From Adiantum capillus-veneris (taxonomy: Eukaryota > Streptophyta > Polypodiopsida > Polypodiales > Pteridaceae): a stretch of 64,000 nucleotides of DNA. The stretch lies in NCBI GenBank assembly GCA_014529385.2, contig CM043957.1:71804037-71868036 (forward strand), given 5' to 3'. The notes beneath the pieces were generated by a model that was not told the origin of the DNA, searched no databases, and saw only the letters and a program-made list of their open reading frames with translations. Shown here piece after piece: positions 54,641 to 64,000 of the stretch (positions are counted from its first letter, which is position 1; the number at the start of each line of letters is the position of its first letter). The position numbers and the translations under genes are program-made.

Positions 54641-56201
54641 TTGAGCTTGGATAAGAGAAAAGCCTTCTTAAGCGTAGATTGCAAGCCAAAAACCCCGAGT
54701 ACTCAAGAACCCCGAGTATTGAAGACCCTCAAGAACCCAAGTATTCAAGAACCTCAAGAGCCCAAGAACCCCAAGTACCCAAAAACTCAATGCTTGGTCA
54801 TCACCCGAAGCGGAATGGATACTTTGCGTGAAGGTGATGAGAGTGGAGTTGGAGAAGACGAAGTTTCTACAGTGTGCACCAGGAGAATTGTCCCCCGATC
54901 CTTTCGCATCCCCATCTACCCCACAGATTGCATCAAACCCTATGGAGGCTTTGGTCAAGTCGATGATAGAGATGATGCTACAACAAGAGACGCATGCGCC
55001 ACCATAGACCGCAACCGTGAAGAATGAAGGGCAACTATGAAGCTTGAGCATGAGCAAGCACGCATAGCGTCCGAAGAAAGGAGGGTAGCTATGGAGCTCG
55101 AGCGTGAGCAAGCACCCAAAGCGGCCAAAGAAAAACGAGCGATGATGGAGTTAGAGCGAGAGGCGCAGAGGGACCAACACATGCAGAAGTTGGTCCTACA
55201 GGTACTCTCCACGAAGAGCGAGCCACTCAAGGAGGCTGGCGAGTCATCAGGTAGCACGGGTAGAGGCAACGACTCCAACGATGCACCCACTAAGAAGTTG
55301 ACGTTTAGTAAGTATGATGGTAAGATGGATGCATTTGTAATTCATTCTTGGTTGCATTAATTTAATACTTACTTGGCGACTAACAAGAAAGCAAGTAACA
55401 GTAAAGTTTTAGCTGTTGTCATGTATCGAGCAGGTGATGCCATTAATTGGTATCAAGCTTGACAGGAGTCACAGTTGGCTTGCCGAGGAGGGCGTACCCC
55501 TCTCTTTTAGTTGGGCCGACTTCCAAGACAAGCGCAAGGCGCGCTTCATGCCCCCACAGTACCTTGATCGGTTAAAAGAAGACCGGTGTCGTCTAAAGAA
55601 AAATGCCACTCCTGTTATGTCTTTTTCTAACCGTATTTTGCAAATTGGCGTCCAATTGCGCAAATCAGATGCCGAACGAACAAAGGCTTTCTTTCGTGGG
55701 TTAGATGAGTACATCAAGTTCGATGTGCAAGTCTTCAACCCTACGGACTACTATGACGCCGTCAGAATTGCTCTGGCACAAGAGATGAAGCACAACAAAG
55801 GTACGATGAAGGACAAGTCGAGTACCTCTCAGAATCAACCGAACGGTAAGACCGTTGGTAAGCATGACGGTAATTCTTCTTCTCAATCTTCTCCTACACC
55901 TAGAGCACAAAATTCTCACAATGATGAAAAAGAAAAGGCTAAACAGGAAACCCCTCAATTGACACCTCATGAAAAATCTGCTCAAGGAATCTTAGGAGGT
56001 AGGTTAACTCTTGAAGAAAGAGTTGTATATACAACAGAAGAAAGATATTTTGAATGTCACACTAAAAGTCACATAAAACGAGTTTGTCCTAAGAAAGCAC
56101 CTAAAGAACCCACAAAAGAACCCACAGAATCCACATCATCTGTTAATGCACTCAGTGAGAACACTAATGTGTCCCGAGTTTCTCATGATCATATAGATTA
56201 G
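54641..56201 (+). pseudogene. Element P gag
   Basis: One frame from 54641 with stops at 55025 and 55358, then a shift into 55416-56201. A low-complexity Pro/Lys/Glu region (QEPQEPKNPKYPK) is followed by a charged helix (MKLEHEQARIASEERRVAME), then the gag core KLTFSKYDGKMDAFVIHSWL and VMYRAGDAINWYQ. After the shift: FSWADFQDKRKARFMPPQY and MSFSNRILQIGVQLRKS. The zinc knuckle near 56050 reads YFECHTKSHIKRVCP, lacking the first Cys. The arrangement fits a gypsy gag with a tumour-like frame record of stops; it is not translatable as one protein. Confidence 0.82.
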
Positions 56202-57591
56202 TCTCGCAAGTAGTGTTGTGTTCATGTGAATAGTCAACGCATTGTGGTCTTGTTTGATTCGAGTGGTATGCATGATGTGATTAGTGACTCTCGTGACGAG
56301 CGCACGTTTTAAAAATCTCCCCATAGATCCCATTGTGATCTCTGGCATGCACTCTTCTTTCACGCATGAATGTCTTGATGTGACAATGTTAGTTCAAAAT
56401 GTCGGTTTTCGTCGTAGATTTGTAATCTGATTTTTGGCATCAAGTGGTTTAAAAGTTATACTCTCTCTCTCTCACACAGTTTAAGGAGCATCTCGCGTGG
56501 TTCTTTGTTGTGACAAGAACATTCCATCTTTGCACTAGTCTCTCACTCTCATGTTTCGAAAGAGGATAAAACACGTAGTCTCATAGTTTCTCTCAATACA
56601 CAGTCCCACACTCTAAAAAAGAATCAGCCATTGCATGAAAAGGAATCTCTTTCTATCATTCCTTCTCCAAAGCACGATACACATTTTTTGCATGATAGAG
56701 ATGTGATTGTTCGTCAGGATCACAAGGCCTTCATGTTGCTCCAGTCTGTACCGAGTACACCTTGGGGTAACCGTCAAGCTAGATGGTTTAAGTCTTGTGA
56801 GAAATTTGGTGGTTTGGATGATTGTGTTTCTAGTACAACTAGCTTCATTGCAAATACGATCAATCACGAAGGACCAATCTTGGCTCTCGAATCGAGGTCC
56901 AAAGAACCCATTCAAGAAGTATTTTGTGTTGCATGATTAGTCAGTACGCATTGTTCGAGCTTCTCATTCGTAACGGTCTCGTCTTTTACTCACCCTCTTT
57001 ATGTGATACCTTTTCATAGGCATGTCGTATTGCACGATGCACATGATTCACTCATGGATGAACACGGATGTATGCAGATCACTCTAGAAAAGATAAAGAG
57101 TTTGCATTCAAGCAGTCCACAATGTTTCATGATTGCCCGTTTTGTCAGTTAGTTTTGAATGTTCGTTCCTTGGCATGACACAATCACTGAAAAAGCATGA
57201 GTATAATTGTCCATCAAGCATTGGCATTTCAGTTGTGGTTTTCCACAGTTGATAGCTTTAGGTCAAAAAGTCAAGTTTCGATCACACTTTTGACATGTGT
57301 TTTGGTAAGCGGTTTGGCACTCCGTCACATTGTTCATCTGCATTTCATGCACACTCATTTAGGAAGAAAAGTCTTTTTCCAATCACTCAACAGAAAACGG
57401 ATATGTTTATGGTTTTGTGGTTGAAGTGGTTTAAGGGATATTCCTCAGCCGAGATTTCTGAAGAAGATGAACCCGAGATCATAGACGAAGTTGAAGCATT
57501 AGAGACGAGCAAATTATTATGTCGCTTTCGACGCGGCCCAGGGAGCAAGCATTGCAGACCTTCACGAAGTTCAAGTATTTCATGCACATTC
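56202..57591 (+). pseudogene. Element P pol remnants (protease, RNase H, integrase traces)
   Basis: Protease: VVLFDSSGMHDVIS near 56250 (D-S-S for D-S-G) and GIKWFKSY near 56440. RNase H: DVIVRQDHKAFMLLQSVPST and NRQARWFKSCEKF at 56700-56830. Integrase zinc-finger trace: HDCPFCQ near 57130; later GKRFGTPSHCSSAFHAHSF near 57310. No RT sequence lies between protease and RNase H, which are only about 200 bp apart, so RT was deleted. The final ~230 bp (57352-57581) is duplicated at 58916-59145. Confidence 0.7.
57352..57581 (+). repeat. 230-bp direct duplication, left copy
   Basis: Begins AGGAAGAAAAGTCTTTTTCC and ends AAGTTCAAGTAT. Nearly identical to 58916-59145, with only about ten differences seen. 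Both encode EISEEDEPEIIDEVEALE-type sequence, the 3' end of the P internal region. Confidence 0.88.
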
Positions 57592-58087
57592 TATCACGTG
57601 ACACATCCCAACCCTATGTGTCCGTGGACAAGCTACACCACAGCAGGGTTCCCGTCAGGCAAGTCAATTTAGATTAGCTGTGATCTGGCACTTTTGTGAG
57701 TCTATTTGTAGACCGTGCATGCCCAATAACTTAGCATAGATGCATATCCTCCGGTTGCACACAGCATGATCATCGGAATTCCCATCAGAATCCATTCGCA
57801 TCAGTTAGGGGAATTTTCCAGTGCACTTAGCCTATTTTCCTATTTATTGGGATTTTCACTTATTATTTTAAGTGACTTTCCTACAAAAGTAGGTAGGGCA
57901 ATTTTGCTAAGTTAATATATAAGCAAACCAATGTTCACACTTTCTGGCAGAAGAGGCAGCAGGAGCTTCCCGCTCAACAGGCAACTTCTCAGCAGTACCC
58001 CCCCCCCCCCCCCCCCCCCCCCCCCCTGACCCCCATCGCCATACCTCCCCCTTCTTCAGCGTTTTTCACAGCAACAGCCGCCATTGG

Positions 58088-58123
<36 letters not shown>

Positions 58124-58918
58124 ACCCCCCTTTTTGGCGTTAGTTCCCCAACAAGACAGCCCCGCCCTAGGTGTTTTCCCGCGACAGAATCACCTCACGC
58201 CTTAGCGTTTTTGTCCAGCATGCTCAGCAATTTTGCCTCAAATCACTAACGCTAGGGAGCCAGCAAAGACAATCAGCATTAGCGTTTTTCAGTTGCAGAA
58301 AGGCCTACTTTCAGCCAGCGTTTTTCATCCAAAAACGCCAGCCTATCAAAGCAGATTTTCAGCGTTTTGATTTCAGCCAATCAGCGTTTTTTATCTGCAG
58401 TTCAGCCCTTGAAGAAACACGGATTTTCAGCAGCAGAACATTAGCAGACCAACCCCCATTCAGTTGCAGAAGTACCCCCAAGTTTAGCCCAACAAAACGC
58501 AGCCAAAACAGTCATTTCAGCCACCGAAACAGTCCCCGAATTCAGCGATTAGAAGATCCCCAGATTTCAGCCATCAAGTCGTCGTCGTCACCACCGTCGT
58601 CGTCATCGGCATAGTCCCATTGCATCAGTCCATTGCATATGCATTGTACACCTTTGTGCAATCAAAGAATAGACGACTCTCGCCGACGAGAGTGGGGCCT
58701 TCGGAGGAGGGTTTTACAAACCTCTCGGCGTCGTATCTCTTCTCTCTCCTTCTCTCAATCTCATTCATTTGCACGCACAATATCTACTCACTTTGTTCGT
58801 GACCACAGCACTCTACAAGACGGAAAGCTCTCTCTTTCCCTAAGAACTAAAAGGAACCTTGAGCAATAAAGATCACTAATCTTGAGAAAATACAACATTC
58901 ATTCTGTTGCACCTAACA
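57592..58918 (+). repeat. Extra LTR-like segment inside element P
   Basis: Starts TATCACGTGACACATCCCAA, parallel to the P LTR start TGTCACGTGCACACCTCACC, and ends TGCACCTAACA after AAAAGGAACCTTGAGCA, parallel to the P LTR end. It has a TATATAAG near 57913, many CAGCGTTTTT motifs, two long poly-C tracts and a CGTCGTCGTC stretch. It is a diverged relative of the P LTR, longer and lacking the preceding polypurine tract. Confidence 0.75.
57998..58122 (+). repeat. Two poly-C tracts in the extra LTR
   Basis: Runs of about 29 C (57998-58026) and about 34 C (58089-58122) separated by 62 bp. Lengths may be unreliable. Confidence 0.85.
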
Positions 58919-59145
58919 CATTCATTCAGGAAGAATAGTCTTTTTCCAATCACTCGACAAGAAACGGATATGTTTATGGTTTTGTGGTTGAAGTGGTTTA
59001 AGGGATATTCCTCAGCGGAGATTTCTGAAGAAGATGAACCCGAGATCATAGACGACGTTGAAGCATTAGAGCCAAGCAAATTATTATGTCGCTTTCGATG
59101 CGGCCCAGGGAGCAAGCATTGCAGACCTTCACGAAGTTCAAGTAT
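58916..59145 (+). repeat. 230-bp direct duplication, right copy
   Basis: Second copy of the P internal 3' end. It continues to 59253 into sequence absent from the left copy and then the polypurine tract. Confidence 0.88.
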
Positions 59146-59253
59146 CGCGCAACCCACGTAGCAGAGTGCGTCGGCGAAGAGTTCTTCGCAAACTCCCAAG
59201 AGTTGTTGGCACACAAAATGCTTAGCCATAGATCTCGGTACTAGTACCTCACC

Positions 59254-59268
59254 TTGAAAAGGGGGGGA
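59254..59268 (+). other. Element P polypurine tract
   Basis: TGAAAAGGGGGGGA directly before the right LTR start TGTCACGTGC. Confidence 0.85.
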
Positions 59269-59985
59269 TGTCACGTGCACACCTCACCCTACGTGCATAT
59301 GGACAAGTTGTACCTACTTCTAGGGTTTAGGTAGCCTAGGAAGTGTTCTGGCACCTTTGTGAGCCTCTACGCAGAACGTGCATGTCCAAGCACTTAAGAG
59401 TAGTTGCATACCATTTGATTGCACAACCCATTAGTACCCAGCATGAGCAGTAGAACCCAACGTGAACATTCACCACGTGGGAACCACCTTCTTGTCGCAC
59501 GCGTGAATCATTTCTTATAGGCACTCATTGATAAGTGACTTTTATCTTTTTATTTCTAGATAGTGGGGGCTGTAGGGAGCACCGCTCGCCCCGGCATGAA
59601 TTTCCTTTATAAGGAGCCCTAACGCTTCAGTTTCATGCAGAGGAGTAGAGCATAAGAACCTCTCAGCAGATCAGCCTTCCTGGCGTTTCTCACTAGCAGC
59701 CCTAGCGTTTTTGGAAGGATCAGCACAGCCTTTTCAGCCTTAAGCAAAACGCCAGACCCACACAGTTGCAGATTCAGCCCTAGACCAGCGCTCAGTTTTC
59801 AGCCAGCATCAGACCTAGTGTTTTTCAATTTCCCTTAGCCTTCATTGTCGTCGTCGTTGTCGACGTCGACGTCATCAAGGACCACAGTATCTAGAGGCAT
59901 TGTACTAGACCTTGTGCAATCTAAAGCAACTACCTCTCTAGCAATAGAGAGGAGGACCCTTGGAGGAAGGTTTGGGACCCCATCT

Positions 59986-60043
<58 letters not shown>

Positions 60044-60045
<2 letters not shown>

Positions 60046-62146
60046 GGCCATCATCGTGGAGGGCAGATCTCATGGACACGGATCTATTGTAGCTTTGTGG
60101 ATTTCCGCAAAGCTTTTGACACAATACCCAAAGCTAGATTGATGCGTAGATTACAGGAAATGGGAGTACCCACACAGCTCATTTGGGGGATCATGGCATT
60201 GTACAGATCAGTAGTAGGGCATGAACGCACCCCTGAGGGACTTTCTACACCGGTTCACTCCACTATTGGGGTGAAGCAGGGCTGCCCGCTCTCTCCTACT
60301 CTTTTCGATATGTATGTGGATGAGGTTTCTGACTACATTGAGAGCGATGGTGATAGAGGTGCACAGTTGGCAGGGACATGGATTCCACTTTTGTTATATG
60401 CCGATGATATAGTGTTGATCTCCGAATCCCCAGAGGGAATGCAACGTCAATTGGATGCTTTGCATAGGTTTGCCCACGAAAGTGGTCTGTCTGTCAACCT
60501 TGGTAAAACCAAGGTTATGGTGTTTAATACCACCCCACAATGGATCAGGAGGTCAGCACCTACATTCACATACAACCAGGAGACTGTGGAGTACACAGAT
60601 GCTTACACTTACCTTGGAGTGGTTTTTAGCGGACCTGCATTCTCATCAGAAGAGCAGCAGAGACCAGAGTGACTAGAGCCCACGCAGCATTGGGTAGATT
60701 GGAGAAGATGTGTTCGCAGGTTCAGTTTCAGGAACCCGGGACGAAGCTCTGGCTCTTTGACACTTTGGTGGCTTCAGCATTGCTCTATGGAGCTGAGATA
60801 TGGGGACCTTCATTAGATCACCACGAGAGACCGGGTCGCACAGATGGATGGGGAAACATGGAGAAACCTCTCGTCTCTATGATCTCGCAGCTCATTAGAG
60901 CCAAGGCATCAGTACCACGGGCCATTATCCGAGCAGAGCTAGCCGCCCCCCCAGTAGTAGTTGAGGCGCTCACCAGATCAGTCTCTTTCATAAACCGCAC
61001 ATGGGAACTTCCTAGAGACAGATATGCTCGCATTGCACTTGAGTCCTCTGGACAATTAGCCATGCAAGGAGATACAACATGCTGATATGGGGAGATGGCA
61101 TCATGGTTTCAGGCGCATGGGTTCAGCATAGACAGGCTGCCACCATTCCAATACTCATTGGATGCACCATCTCTCCCTCTTACACAGTCAGAGATCACCA
61201 AGCTCATCCGCCAAGACCTGACCCAGCTAGACACCAGGAGGACATGGATACAACCAGCACAGGAATTGGGCACGAAGATGGCTTTCTACAGAGACCACCT
61301 TCTCTAGCTTACGGAGGATGGTTTTGTGACGAGACCCAGATACATGGACACCCACTTGTGACATGGGATACGATGTGCTATTGGCCAGTTACGCACATCT
61401 TCTCACCAACTGCGGATTGAGACTGGGAGATATAGAGGAGTACGAGCAGAAGCCAGGACATGCCCCTTGTGTGACATGGAGCCTGAGACAGAGTTGCATT
61501 ATACATGCCGCTGCCCCGTCTACTACGAGATACGAAGCCGCTTCCATTGCTTGTTCAGAGAGGGTTTTGGACCACCTCAAGAGTCACCGGATATGAGGAT
61601 CAGAGATGCCTGGGTTTGTTCTTGCTCGAGCTGCACAGACACAAAGACAGCCTGATGAGTGGCAAGGCTAGCAAGTCTCAAAGACGGATCATAGACTTCT
61701 TCACAACAGACACGGGACAGCCGCAAGAGCCACTCCCACAGCAGAGCTCCCTCTCGTCTCACACCAAAGGCACACTGATCGATCGAGCCATTGAACTGGG
61801 GAAATCCAGGCGCCCACGACTGCGGAGGACTACACAACATCGACGGAGGCTACGTCAGAAGATTCGGAGCACTCTGGCCAGGCATGCACGACGCCCGGTC
61901 AGACCACTAACCATGGAGGAGATTGATGAGATCCGCCAACGACCGATGCTAGATCTCCTGTGATTCGGCTATCCCAGCTAGCTGCTTAGTTCACACCTAG
62001 CAGTTTAGGATTCCATAGTATTTTATTTTGTCATTTTGTCATCTTGTTACTCTGACTTTGTATCAGATCCACCACATTGTAACTTTCTGGTCTCATAGGT
62101 CACTTTGGCCTTTTTGAAGACGTTAATATAACATTTCATTTCATTT
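60044..62146 (+). pseudogene. LINE family F3, RT and C-terminus, in P right LTR
   Basis: 5'-truncated copy joined at the CT run. RT: CSFVDFRKAFDTIPKARLM (motif A), GVKQGCPLSPTLFDMYVDE (motif B) and LLYADDIVLISESP (motif C, intact YADD), then GLSVNLGKTKVMVFN. The frame ends at 60670 and resumes shifted (LWLFDTLVASALLYGAEIWG). The C-terminal zinc region near 61460-61530 is in broken frames (CDMEPETELHYTCRC). The protein end is at 61963 after MEEIDEIRQRPMLDLL. The 3' UTR ends TTAATATAACATTTCATTTC, a pentanucleotide-type tail and not poly(A). The RT core is the best preserved in the window. Confidence 0.88.
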
Positions 62147-62209
62147 CTCTCTCTCACGCACACTTTGCACTCACAGTTTTCCACTCGTTTTGGTCATTGC
62201 ACATTCTCT

Positions 62210-63031
62210 GCTCTAGCTGGATACCAAGAGGACATGGATAGAGCCGCCACAGGAGTTGGGCACGAAGATGGCTTTCTATAGAGAGCATCTTTTCCACCTC
62301 ACAGGAGATGGGTTTGTGATTCGACCCAGCTACATGGACACACATATCTCTCATGGTTTGCGGTGTGCCATTGGTCACATCCTCACATCCGCTAGAGATT
62401 GAGACTGGTAGATTCAGAGGGATACCAGCAAACAGCACGATATGCCGCTTATGCCAGCTAGAGCCAGAGACAGAGCTACATTACATATGTCATTACACAG
62501 AGTACTATGAGATACGGGGCCGTTTCCACTGCTTATTCAGAGAGGGTTTCGATCCTTTCTTTAGGGTTATGAGTTATGAGGATCAGAGATGTCTTGGGCT
62601 CTATCTACTTGAGCTACACAGATATAGACACTTTACTCGGAAGAGCTAGAGAGAGAGAGAGTCCCAGAGACAGATTACAGATTTCTTTTCATTGGATATG
62701 GGACAGCCAGAGGAGCAGCCATCACTACAGAGCTCGGCCCACACTCATTTGACCACTATTGGCACTCTCATCGACCGACCATTGGAGCTATGGAGATCCA
62801 GACGGCCACGATTGAGGTGAGGGGGCTACACAGCATCGACAGAGACTATAGCAGAGGATTCGAGCCATACTCTCTCAACATCCAGAGTGCAGATGAGGAT
62901 GGATTCTAGTAGTAGTATTTTTGTTCTATTTCTTTTGTACCCAGACATGGTATCAGATTCACTATTTTGTAACAAATTGGTCTCATAGGTCATTTTGGCC
63001 TTTTGAAAACCTTAATATAACATTTCATTTC
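62210..63031 (+). pseudogene. LINE family F3, 3' end only, in P right LTR
   Basis: Short 5'-truncated copy beginning in the C-terminal zinc region (CRLCQLEPETELHYICHY at about 62445) and ending with the same AACATTTCATTTCT tail. P LTR sequence resumes at about 63032. Confidence 0.85.
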
Positions 63032-63140
63032 TCACTAAGTACGGAAGGCTCTCCCTTCCGCTAAGTAAAAGGAACCTTGAGCACTCACTGATCACTCATC
63101 CCGAGCCATACACCATCATTCACTTCTGCTCCACATTACA

Positions 63141-63690
63141 CAGATATATTGAGCATGAGCATCTTTGCGTAGAATGTGCACTATTGGTTGTAGCTCCTCC
63201 CTGTATAGTATTGCTACTCCATCCGACCCTTGACATCTAAGCTTTGATCTCGTCTTCTGTCTGCTAGCGGACTCCCATCTATATCCCTCTAGCATGTGGT
63301 AGGTTTTTTCTAGGCGCCTGGTGTGTCTCTAAGTAAAAAACAATTGTCTCTCCCATTAAAACTGTCCTCAAAATGCTCCTACATCCAATCTCATAGACCC
63401 ATTGCAGCTTCATGCAACTATCTCAATTTCACTACTCTCCCATCCCTCTTTCTCTTGCTGCCTGAATCTCTGGCATAACCTCTTGCAGGTGTGCTAGCTG
63501 TGCTAAGGTCAGGTCATCGCCCAAGAAGATTCCTGTCTTCTTTGGAGTAGGTCTTTTAAATTTCTTCTCGGCTTCCATTGAAGGAAAGCATAAGATGAGA
63601 GCACACTCTTTGGATGAGGAGTAAAAAAAGAACGGAACCTTTACTAATGCTCCTAGGGGCCGAAGTCGGCCTATGAGACACAAGAGGGTA
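63141..63690 (-). pseudogene. LINE family F3 (minus), endonuclease front
   Basis: Minus-strand continuation of 52275-53306. From about 63683: a Lys-rich leader with FKRPTPKKTGIFLGDDLTLA, then VFYLETHQ (the Glu-containing endonuclease motif), GYRWESASRQKTRSKLRC and GVAILYREELQPIVHILRKD, ending at AHAQYI beside the P insertion. Joined to 53306 it gives an uninterrupted endonuclease region. Confidence 0.8.
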
Positions 63691-63803
63691 CATGTGTGTG
63701 GCCTCTGGATATCTGGAGAAAAGAACAGAGTGGTGAAGATAAACCTGCTACAAAATAAAATAGATCCACATGGGAGCGGGGGCAGGAGGGTGGTGATGGG
63801 GGT

Positions 63804-63853
63804 TTGTGTGTGTGTGTGTGTGTGTGTGGTGTGGTGGTGGTGGTGGTGGTGGT
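63804..63853 (+). repeat. (GT)n and (GGT)n microsatellites
   Basis: GT run to about 63828 followed by GGT/GTG repeats to about 63853. Confidence 0.92.

Positions 63854-64000
<147 letters not shown>

Larger units (their letters stand above)
53307..63140 (+). mobile_element. LTR element P (gypsy), plus strand, inside F3 LINE
   Basis: Left LTR 53307-54384, iMet-type primer site, gag, protease and RNase H/integrase traces, an extra LTR-like segment (57592-58918), a duplicated internal end, polypurine tract (59254-59268), and right LTR from 59269 to 63140 interrupted by two LINEs. It is flanked by CACAT (53302-53306) and CAGAT (63141-63145), a 5-bp duplication with one mismatch. The F3 endonuclease reads across when P is removed. 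RT was not found, so P is defective. Confidence 0.85.
59269..63140 (+). repeat. Element P right LTR, split by two F3 LINEs
   Basis: LTR parts are 59269-60043, 62147-62209 and 63032-63140. Joined in order they match the left LTR through to CACATTACA. Confidence 0.87.

Noticed and set aside
63432-63683. Independent small host gene on the minus strand
   Set aside because: It leads directly into the F3 LINE endonuclease on the same strand and is better read as its leader or N-terminal part.

Overview
The window is transposon-dominated nuclear DNA of a land plant. It holds plant-type Ty1/copia, Ty3/gypsy (chromovirus and Tat/Athila-like) and L1-like LINE elements, a Helitron Rep relic, decayed pentatricopeptide repeats, and a spliced gene fragment resembling the Rubisco LSMT/SET-methyltransferase family. 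Large repetitive sequence with many nested insertions, long CT/GT/C/G tracts and few host exons suggests a large-genome, perhaps non-seed plant such as a fern. The lineage is inference only. No bacterial-type operon, CRISPR array, tRNA or rRNA gene was seen.

Layout: 1-5146 holds the left remains of a Tat/Athila-like LTR element (LTR end, tRNA-Asp primer site, and a leader made of ~277-bp tandem repeats carrying a palindrome). 5147-8477 is the 5' part of a copia element (LTR, primer site, gag-PR-IN, broken at the start of RT). 8486-10606 is a decayed minus-strand LINE. 13743-14640 is a Helitron Rep relic, 14845-15870 a PPR relic, and 16205-17645 several coding-like blocks of an unidentified minus-strand gene.

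17860-45575 is dominated by one L1-like LINE family: copy A, copy B (ending in a poly(A) tail), copy C and copy D. Copy C is split by two minus-strand gypsy elements, each with a 5-bp target duplication: E1 (26510-32794, gag to chromodomain) and E2 (33693-38372, gag and protease only). A second LINE family (F2) occurs at 40505-41475 and 47930-50346. An LTR-like remnant lies at 41480-42545.

50979-51890 (minus) has three exons whose splice phases agree. They encode the C-terminal part of a Rubisco-LSMT-like SET-domain protein and are the best host gene in the window. From 52275 to the right end a third LINE family (F3, minus) is split in its endonuclease by a plus-strand LTR element P (53307-63140). 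P contains an extra internal LTR, a 230-bp duplication, and two F3 LINEs inserted in its right LTR. The window ends in GT, GGT and poly-G tracts.

Almost every transposon ORF is broken, so the window records successive insertions rather than a working gene cluster. The nesting gives a relative order: LINE C before E1 and E2; F3-minus before P; P before the two F3 copies in its right LTR.
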